Positions 34,866 through 40,333 of a stretch of DNA of 40,333 nt are shown here, one piece after another. The stretch covers positions 1-40,333 of the forward strand of contig NZ_JAAGBB010000049.1 of NCBI RefSeq assembly GCF_018129085.1, read 5' to 3'. Position 1 is the stretch's first letter. Each line of letters starts with the position of its first letter. The stretch comes from Plastoroseomonas hellenica (GTDB lineage: Bacteria; Pseudomonadota; Alphaproteobacteria; Acetobacterales; Acetobacteraceae). The notes under the pieces are model-generated. The model did no database searches, had not been told where the DNA came from, and saw only the letters and a list, made by a program, of their open reading frames with translations. Made by a program: the position numbers and the translations under genes.

Positions 34866-35798
34866 ATGGACGGGTGCATGCGGCGCCAGTTGACCCTGCG
34901 CCAGGTGGAGGCCTTCCGGGCGGTCATGTTGCGCGGCTCCATCTCCGGCGCCGCGGAGATGCTCGGCCTGACCCAGCCGGCCGTCAGCCGATTGATGCGC
35001 GACATGCAGGATGTGCTGCAGCTCCGCCTCCTTAATCGCCAGGGCAACCGGATCGCCGCCAATGCGGAGGCAAACCTGCTGTTCGAGGAGGTGCAGCAGT
35101 GCTTCGTCAGCCTCGGCCGCATCGAGCGCACCGCGCAGGAGATCAAGCGGTCCTGGCATGGCAGCCTGCGCATCGCCGCCATGGCCGGACCCGCGCAGGG
35201 ATTCCTGCCCGGCTTGGTCGCACGCTTCCTGCGCAAGTATCCTGAAACCTTCGTGGCCCTGCATAACCATGTCGCGGTGACCACGCTGGAACGGGTGTCG
35301 CTGCGGCAATTCGACTTCGGCATCGCCTATGCGCCGCCGGACTATCCCGGGCTGGATATCGAGCCCCTGCCTCGGCTGGAGGCTGTCTGCGCCGTCCCGG
35401 CCGGACATCCCCTCGCTGCGAAGCAGGTCGTCACGCTGGAAGATCTGCGCGGCCAGAATCTGCTCAGCCTGGGCGCGCGCAGCCAGATCGCGGTGACCCT
35501 GGAAGCGATGCTGCGCGTGGCCGGCATCACGGCCCCCATTCTGGCCGAATCGACGGCGTCCGAAGTGCTGTGCCGCCTGGTCGGGCAGGGGGTCGGCATC
35601 GCGCTGGTGGACCCCTTCACCGGCTCGGCCGTGTGCGACCCGGCCGTGGTGATGCGGCGCTTCGAGCCGCGGGTGGATTACGCCGTGTCGATGGTCTTCC
35701 CCTCCGGCATGCCGCGTTCCCGTCCGGTCGAGCAGTTCATCGCCATGCTGCGGGAGGCCGCGACCATGCCGCGGCTGCTGGCGGCAGCCGCCGGATAG
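34866..35798 (+). CDS. LysR-family transcriptional regulator
   Basis: 310 residues, or 306 from the alternative ATG at 34878. Winged-helix DNA-binding domain at residues 8-65 (LTLRQVEAFRAVMLRGSISGAAEMLGLTQPAVSRLMRDMQ), a linker helix, then the two-lobed periplasmic-binding-like effector domain (about 95-300). It is divergent from the first importer operon and upstream of two co-directional monooxygenase genes. It is therefore the likely sensor of the imported compound or of the sulfur/nitrogen state. Its effector domain resembles those of regulators for amino-acid-like or opine-like ligands only in a general way. Confidence 0.93.
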   Translation: MDGCMRRQLTLRQVEAFRAVMLRGSISGAAEMLGLTQPAVSRLMRDMQDVLQLRLLNRQGNRIAANAEANLLFEEVQQCFVSLGRIERTAQEIKRSWHGSLRIAAMAGPAQGFLPGLVARFLRKYPETFVALHNHVAVTTLERVSLRQFDFGIAYAPPDYPGLDIEPLPRLEAVCAVPAGHPLAAKQVVTLEDLRGQNLLSLGARSQIAVTLEAMLRVAGITAPILAESTASEVLCRLVGQGVGIALVDPFTGSAVCDPAVVMRRFEPRVDYAVSMVFPSGMPRSRPVEQFIAMLREAATMPRLLAAAAG

Positions 35799-35801
35799 GA
35801 T

Positions 35802-35818
35802 CGCTTCGGGGCGAAGCG
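35802..35818 (+). terminator. Short hairpin after lysR
   Basis: A perfect 7-bp stem CGCTTCG-GGG-CGAAGCG begins three bases after the lysR stop. There is no T run, so termination is only probable. Confidence 0.45.
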
Positions 35819-35889
35819 GGACCTGCACTGCATCCGATCGGGTCTTGCGCGCCCAAGGGCGGCTGTGCATCCTGCCGCCTCTCACCCTC

Positions 35890-35907
35890 CGGCCGGGCTT
35901 CCGGCCG
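35890..35907. repeat. Small perfect hairpin upstream of the monooxygenase pair
   Basis: CGGCCGG-GCTT-CCGGCCG, a 7-bp stem with a four-base loop in the 183-base gap between lysR and the next gene. It could be a second terminator for lysR or a leader structure for the monooxygenase mRNA. Confidence 0.4.
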
Positions 35908-35981
35908 TCGCTTCCTGATGGCAACAGGGCGGCGCCTCGCGTCGCCGTTGGCGCTCGTGCGCCAGGGAAGGGTCGGTGAGC

Positions 35982-37337
35982 ATGGCACGGCATGGAATGA
36001 TGAAGCTCGGCATGTCGATGCGCGGGCTGGGCTATCATCCCGCGGCCTGGCGGCATCCGGATGTGCCGGCGGACGGCACGCTGCGGTTCGAGCATTACGC
36101 CTATAACGCGCAGACCGCCGAGCGCGGGCTGTTCGACATGATCTTCTTCGCCGACGGCATCGGCCTCAGGGAGCGCGACGAGCCGCGAGGCTCGCTGGCG
36201 CGATCGGGCTACGAGCTGGTGGAGATGGAGCCGCTGACGCTGCTGCCGGCGCTGGCCGTGCTGACCAAGCACATCGGCCTCGTGACGACGGCCTCGACCA
36301 CCTACAACGAGCCCTATCATGTCGCCCGGAAGTTCGCGACGCTGGACCTGATCAGCGGCGGGCGCGCCGGCTGGAACATCGTGACCTCCTGGTCCGAGGC
36401 CGAGGCGAAGAACTTCAACCGCGAAGAGCATCTGGAATACGACACGCGCTATGAGCGCGCGGCGGAATTCGTCGAGGTGGTCAAGGGCCTGTGGGATTGC
36501 TGGGAGCCGGATGCCTTCGTCTACGACAAGCCCGGCGGGCTGTTCTACGACGAACGCCGGATGCATCTGCTGAACCATCGCGGCAAGCACTTCCAGGTGC
36601 GCGGGCCGCTCAATGTCGCGGGCATGCCGCAGGGGCGCCCGGTGCTGGTGCAGGCGGGCGCCTCAGAACCCGGGCGGGAGATCGCGGCGGCGACGGCCGA
36701 TGTGGTCTATGCCGCGGCCGATTCCCTGCAGGCGGCCCGCGCCTACTACGACGACGTCAAGGGACGCATGGCCAAGTATGGCCGCGATCGGGACGAACTG
36801 AAGATCATGCCGGGCGTGCGCACGATCGTGGGCCGTACGCGCGAGGAAGCGCAGGCGAAATTCGACCGGCTGCAGGATCTGACGGATCCGCTGGTCGGGC
36901 TTGCGCGCGTCTATGCGGCGCTGGGCGATCTCAGTGGCTACGACCTTGACGGGCCGGTGCCGGAGCCGCAGCGCGCGACGGAGATGCGCAGCAGCACCGA
37001 ACGGGTCATGCAGCGCGCGCGGTCGCAGAACCTGACCATCCGGCAGCTCTACAAGCAGATCGTGGGCGGCGGCTTCTACCTGGTCGGAACCGCCTGCGAC
37101 ATCGCCGACGGCATGCAGGAATGGTTCGAGGCCGAGGCCTGCGACGGCTTCAACGTGCTGCCGCCCTATCTGCCCGGCTGCTGCGACGACTTCGTCGAGT
37201 TCATCACGCCGGAGCTGCAGCGGCGGGGGCTGTTCCGCACGGCCTATGAGGGCGGGACACTGCGGGAGAATCTCGGCCTGAAGCCGTATGTGAACCGCCA
37301 TGCCGCCGCGCGCGCGCAATCGGCTGCCGCCGAATAG
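35982..37337 (+). CDS. LLM-class flavin-dependent monooxygenase, NtaA/SnaA/DszA family (copy 2)
   Basis: 451 residues from ATG 35982, favoured by GGAAGGG nine bases upstream; a GTG at 35976 in the same frame is too close to it. By eye it is clearly the closest relative of copy 1 in the window: LGMSMRGLGYHPAAWRHP, FFADGIGLRERDEP, ASTTYNEPYHVARKFATLDLISGGRAGWNIVTSWSEAEA, PVLVQAGAS, and GGTLRENLGLKP at the end. FMNH2-dependent oxygenase of a small organic substrate. First of a two-gene operon, 13 bases before copy 3. Confidence 0.95.
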   Translation: MARHGMMKLGMSMRGLGYHPAAWRHPDVPADGTLRFEHYAYNAQTAERGLFDMIFFADGIGLRERDEPRGSLARSGYELVEMEPLTLLPALAVLTKHIGLVTTASTTYNEPYHVARKFATLDLISGGRAGWNIVTSWSEAEAKNFNREEHLEYDTRYERAAEFVEVVKGLWDCWEPDAFVYDKPGGLFYDERRMHLLNHRGKHFQVRGPLNVAGMPQGRPVLVQAGASEPGREIAAATADVVYAAADSLQAARAYYDDVKGRMAKYGRDRDELKIMPGVRTIVGRTREEAQAKFDRLQDLTDPLVGLARVYAALGDLSGYDLDGPVPEPQRATEMRSSTERVMQRARSQNLTIRQLYKQIVGGGFYLVGTACDIADGMQEWFEAEACDGFNVLPPYLPGCCDDFVEFITPELQRRGLFRTAYEGGTLRENLGLKPYVNRHAAARAQSAAAE

Positions 37338-37350
37338 AGGGATTGCTGCG

Positions 37351-38697
37351 ATGACCGGACGTCAGATGAAACTCGGCCTCAACCTGGTCGGCAACGGCGC
37401 GCACGGCGGCGGCTGGCGGATGCCGGACGCGCATGTCGGGTCCTCCTTGGATTTCCAGCTCTGGAAGCGCCTGGCCATCCTGGCCGAGCGCGCGAAGTTC
37501 CATTTCATGTTCTGGGCCGATGGCATCGCGGTGCGCAGCTCGGCCAGGGACGAGACCCAGCTGAGCTATGACAGCCGCATCGATGTATTCGAGCCGCTGA
37601 CGGTGATGGCAGCACTCGCCGCCGTCACGGAACGCATGGGCTTCGTCGCGAGCGCGTCGACGACCTATAACGAGCCCTACCATGTCGCCCGCAAATTCGC
37701 CTCGCTGGACCATATCAGCGGCGGCCGCGTCGGCTGGAACGTGGTGACCTCCTGGTCCGAGCAGGAGGCGCTGAATTTCGGCCGCGAGGCGCACATGGAG
37801 CACAGCCTGCGCTACAAGCAGGCGGAGGAATTCGTCGACGTCGTCTTCGGCCTCTGGGACAGTTGGGAGGACGACGCCTTCATTCGCGACAAGGCGACCG
37901 GCCAGTATTTCGATCCCGCCAGGCTGCACACGCCGCATCATCGCGGCGAGCATTTCACCGTCCGCGGGCCGCTGAACGTCGCGCGGCCGCTGCAGGGCTA
38001 TCCAGTGATCGCGCAGGCGGGGTCGTCGGGTCCCGGGCAGGACCTGGCGGGGCGGACGGCCGAGCTGGTCTACACCATGCAGAAATCACGCGCGGATGCC
38101 GTCGCCTTCTACAGCAGCGTGAAGAGCCGCTTCGCCGCGCATGGGCGCTCGGCCGAAAGCTCGCTGGTGATGCCGGGCATGATGCCGATCATGGGCCGCA
38201 CCCTGCAGGAGGCGAAGGACCGCGCGGAGCAGCTCCAGGAACTGATCCACCCGGAGCTCGGCCTGGCGGCGCTGATCCCCTCCTTCGGCGATCTCGGCGG
38301 CTATCCGCTGGATGGGCCGGTGCCGGCGCCGCTGGCCGACACCAACAGCGTCAAGAGCGCCCATGCCCGCCTGGCCAAGGAGATGGAAGGCAAGTCCATC
38401 ACCATCCGCCAACTGATCCACCAGCGCTCGGCATCGGGGCACCATGTGGTCGTCGGCACGCCCGCCAGCATCGCCGACGAGATGGAGGACTGGTTCGTCA
38501 ACCGCGGCTGCGACGGCTGGAACATCCTGCCGCCCTTCTTCCCCGCCCCCGTCGAGGAGGTCTTCGAGCTGCTGATCCCCGAGCTGCAGCGACGCGGCCT
38601 GTTCCATACGGAGTACGAAGGCAAGACGCTTCGGGAGAATCTGGGGCTCGCGCGGCCGACGCATCCCGCGAAACGATCGGCAGCGGCGGCGGAATAA
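37351..38697 (+). CDS. LLM-class flavin-dependent monooxygenase, NtaA/SnaA/DszA family (copy 3, divergent)
   Basis: 448 residues; the start at 37351 has AGAGGG nine bases upstream. The flavin-site region SASTTYNEPYHVARKFASLDHISGGRVGWNVVTSW and the ending GKTLRENLGLA match the family. The N-terminal substrate-side loop differs: LNLVGNGAHGGGWRMP replaces the LGYHxAAWRHP of copies 1 and 2, and a SSARDE segment follows the ADGIAV motif. This suggests a different substrate or step. It is translated from the same mRNA as copy 2. Confidence 0.95.
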   Translation: MTGRQMKLGLNLVGNGAHGGGWRMPDAHVGSSLDFQLWKRLAILAERAKFHFMFWADGIAVRSSARDETQLSYDSRIDVFEPLTVMAALAAVTERMGFVASASTTYNEPYHVARKFASLDHISGGRVGWNVVTSWSEQEALNFGREAHMEHSLRYKQAEEFVDVVFGLWDSWEDDAFIRDKATGQYFDPARLHTPHHRGEHFTVRGPLNVARPLQGYPVIAQAGSSGPGQDLAGRTAELVYTMQKSRADAVAFYSSVKSRFAAHGRSAESSLVMPGMMPIMGRTLQEAKDRAEQLQELIHPELGLAALIPSFGDLGGYPLDGPVPAPLADTNSVKSAHARLAKEMEGKSITIRQLIHQRSASGHHVVVGTPASIADEMEDWFVNRGCDGWNILPPFFPAPVEEVFELLIPELQRRGLFHTEYEGKTLRENLGLARPTHPAKRSAAAAE

Positions 38698-38765
38698 CGG
38701 AATCCGGCGTCGCGCCCACCTGCTTCGGATCCGGGGGAGGGGTTGCCCCAGGGGCCGTGAGGTCC

Positions 38766-38975
38766 TTAGTCCAGGTCTTCGCCGAGCACCACGATCTGCA
38801 CGGCGTAGGAGATCTCGCCATCCTCATCGTCGCGATGAATGGTGCCGATGAACTCGTCGCCGACGCGCAATTCAACCGATTGGTTCTTCCGCTTCGGCGG
38901 ATCGATGGTGATGCGCTGGTTGCCGAGAAGCTGGCGCAGGTGGGCCTGAAGCTTGGCGATTTCGGCTGGGGTCAT
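38766..38975 (-). CDS. DUF3126-family small protein
   Basis: The start at 38975 gives 69 residues beginning MTPAEIAKLQAHLRQLLGN, the typical DUF3126 N-terminus, followed by VELRVGDEFIGTIHRDDEDGEISYAVQIVVL. Longer readings add an atypical N-terminus. The family is small, conserved in alphaproteobacteria and of unknown function. It is convergent with the monooxygenase operon and divergent from the MoxR gene. Confidence 0.88.
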   Translation of the reverse strand: MTPAEIAKLQAHLRQLLGNQRITIDPPKRKNQSVELRVGDEFIGTIHRDDEDGEISYAVQIVVLGEDLD

Positions 38976-39086
38976 GTGGCGGGCACTCGTTTCTCGTTCC
39001 GGGGAGCCGGCATAGAGCCCCAGGCGCGCCGCGTCCACTCGACAGAGGGCGGCCGCGCGCCGAGACTAGCGGGGGGAGAACGGCTT

Positions 39087-40046
39087 TTGGACACGCAAGC
39101 GACCAGCACCATCGAGGATGTGACCGCCGGCCTCGGCGCCACCGGCTATGTCGCGGCCCGCCCGATCGCCCTCGCGCTCTGGCTTGCCGAGCGGCTGGCG
39201 AAGCCGATCCTAGTGGAAGGGCCGGCCGGGGTCGGCAAGACCGAGCTGGCGCGCGCCATCGCTGCCTGGCGCGGCCTGCCGCTGCACCGGCTGCAATGCC
39301 ATGAGGGGCTGGACGAGACCCGCGCCCTCTATGAGTGGAAATACGGCAAGCAGCTTCTCTACACCCAGATCCTGAAGGACCGGATCGGGCCGCTGCTCGG
39401 CGATGCCCCAGGCCTGGCGCCGGCGCTGGCCAAGCTCGACGGTTTCTCCGACCTGTTCTTCTCCGAAGCCTTCCTGGAACCGCGCCCGCTGCTGGCGGCG
39501 CTGCGGGAGCCCGCCGGCTGCGTGCTGCTGATCGACGAGGTGGACAAGGCCGACGAGGCCTTCGAGGCCTTCCTGCTGGAACTGCTGGCCGATCATGCGG
39601 TGACCATCCCGGAGATCGGCACCATCCGCGCCGCCGTGCCGCCGATCGTGCTGCTGACCTCGAACGGCGTGCGCGAGCTCGGTGACGCGCTGAAGCGCCG
39701 CTGCCTGCACCTGCATATCGGCCTGCCCGCGCCGGCGCTGGAGGCCAGGATCGTGGCCGCCCGGCTGCCCGGCATCGCCGCCGTGCTGCTCCGCCAGGTC
39801 GTGCTCTTCGTGCAGGGGCTGCGGAAACTCGATCTCAAGAAGCAACCGTCGATCAGCGAGACCATCGACTGGGCGCGGGCGCTGACCTTGCTGCACACCG
39901 AATCGCTGGATCCGGATCTCGTGCGCGAGACCTTGAATCTGCTGCTGAAGCATGAGGCCGACATCGCCGCCGCGGGCCCGGAGCTGGCGGGCCTCGCCCT
40001 CAAGGCGAAGCGTGACGCCGAAGGCGGCATGCCGCTGCCGGCATGA
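39087..40046 (+). CDS. MoxR-family AAA+ ATPase
   Basis: 319 residues with a TTG start, supported by GGGGGGAG about nine bases upstream; no in-frame ATG occurs before the last few codons, and a GTG at 39120 lacks a ribosome site. Walker A GPAGVGKT (45-52), Walker B LLIDEVDKAD (about 151-160), sensor-1 LLTSNG and Arg-finger region LKRRCLHL. MoxR ATPases work with VWA-domain partners as chaperones that insert metals or cofactors or remodel complexes. The VWA partner begins 34 bases downstream. Confidence 0.92.
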   Translation: MDTQATSTIEDVTAGLGATGYVAARPIALALWLAERLAKPILVEGPAGVGKTELARAIAAWRGLPLHRLQCHEGLDETRALYEWKYGKQLLYTQILKDRIGPLLGDAPGLAPALAKLDGFSDLFFSEAFLEPRPLLAALREPAGCVLLIDEVDKADEAFEAFLLELLADHAVTIPEIGTIRAAVPPIVLLTSNGVRELGDALKRRCLHLHIGLPAPALEARIVAARLPGIAAVLLRQVVLFVQGLRKLDLKKQPSISETIDWARALTLLHTESLDPDLVRETLNLLLKHEADIAAAGPELAGLALKAKRDAEGGMPLPA

Positions 40047-40080
40047 GCCTGCGCCCCGAGCGGCCGGGCCAAGCCTACCC

Positions 40081-40333
40081 ATGAGCGAGGGTGTCGTCCT
40101 CTCCTTGCTGCGTGCCGCGCGGGGCGCGGGGCTGCGCATCTCGACCGCCGAGAGCCTGGATGCGCTGGCCGCGGCTGCACTCGTCGGTCCCGCCGGGCGC
40201 GACGACCTGCGGGAGGCGCTGGCGCTGGTGGTCGCCAAGAGCGCCGAGGAGAAGCGCCTCTTCGAGGAGACCTTCGCGCTGTTCTTCGCGCCGCAGCCGG
40301 CAGCCGAGGCCAAGCCGCCGCGGCCGCCGGAGG
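40081..40333 (+). CDS. VWA-domain CoxE-like protein, N-terminal part (cut by window end)
   Basis: Translated by hand: 84 residues starting MSEGVVLSLLRAARGAGLRI, followed by STAESLDALAAAALVG, a segment EALALVVAKSAEEKRLFEETFALFF, and a Pro/Ala linker at the edge. This is the usual N-terminus of CoxE-like VWA proteins that pair with MoxR ATPases. The VWA domain itself with its MIDAS motif would lie beyond the window, so the call depends partly on context. Confidence 0.8.
   Translation, partial: MSEGVVLSLLRAARGAGLRISTAESLDALAAAALVGPAGRDDLREALALVVAKSAEEKRLFEETFALFFAPQPAAEAKPPRPPE

Noticed and set aside
22010-38697. Bioluminescence genes suggested by luciferase-like folds
   Set aside because: The motifs are those of the NtaA/SnaA/DszA monooxygenase branch. 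No luxAB pair or fatty-acid reductase genes are present.
38737-38757. GGGGTTGCCCC / GCCCCAGGGGC as a terminator between copy 3 and the DUF3126 gene
   Set aside because: Stems are only 4-5 bp, overlap each other and lack a T run; too weak to list.

Overview
The window is about 70% G+C, with coding regions that almost touch and strong G/C at third codon positions. The gene set is alphaproteobacterial: hexameric-type citrate synthase, a DUF3126 protein, a MoxR/VWA pair and a transglutaminase/ATP-grasp/alpha-E cluster. It looks like an Acetobacteraceae or related Rhodospirillales chromosome (Roseomonas-like). That assignment is inference from gene content. I found no tRNA, rRNA, CRISPR array, IS element or phage gene, and no gene-free gap exceeds 300 bases.

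Left part (1-13990), mostly housekeeping and single genes. On the minus strand are a secreted caspase-fold protease (cut by the window edge) and citrate synthase gltA with a readable promoter and a strong terminator. On the plus strand a methyltransferase is translationally coupled to a PhnF-like GntR regulator. A membrane-anchored thermonuclease-fold protein with altered active-site residues follows, then a sixA-CHAD operon (phosphohistidine phosphatase plus polyphosphate-binding-type protein) divergent from a soluble PAS histidine kinase. Next come a creatininase-family amidohydrolase, an overlapping photolyase/metallophosphoesterase pair, an unknown polytopic membrane protein, and an HU-type protein with an Ala/Lys tail and a UUCG-loop terminator.

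Middle part (14136-22007), a predicted peptide-ligation or peptide-modification cluster. It holds a 1,102-residue transglutaminase-DUF2126 fusion, overlapped by a circularly permuted ATP-grasp/alpha-E fusion, and a second transglutaminase. A glycerophosphodiester phosphodiesterase gene sits between them on the opposite strand.

Right part (22010-38697), the main accessory locus. Two complete peptide/nickel-type (PepT) ABC importers lie head to tail on the minus strand, each with two permeases, two ATPases and one family-5 substrate-binding protein. The downstream importer ends in an NtaA/DszA-type flavin monooxygenase gene. A divergent LysR regulator sits at the head of the run, followed by two more monooxygenases of the same family on the plus strand. 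Together these suggest uptake and oxidative cleavage of a small organic compound, for example an organosulfur compound or an aminopolycarboxylate. No flavin reductase is present. The most unusual item is the substrate-binding protein at 23382-25112. Its sequence blocks are in circularly permuted order relative to the ordinary family-5 protein at 31366-32907 in the same window.

Right edge (38766-40333): a DUF3126 gene and a MoxR ATPase/VWA pair, the latter cut by the window end.
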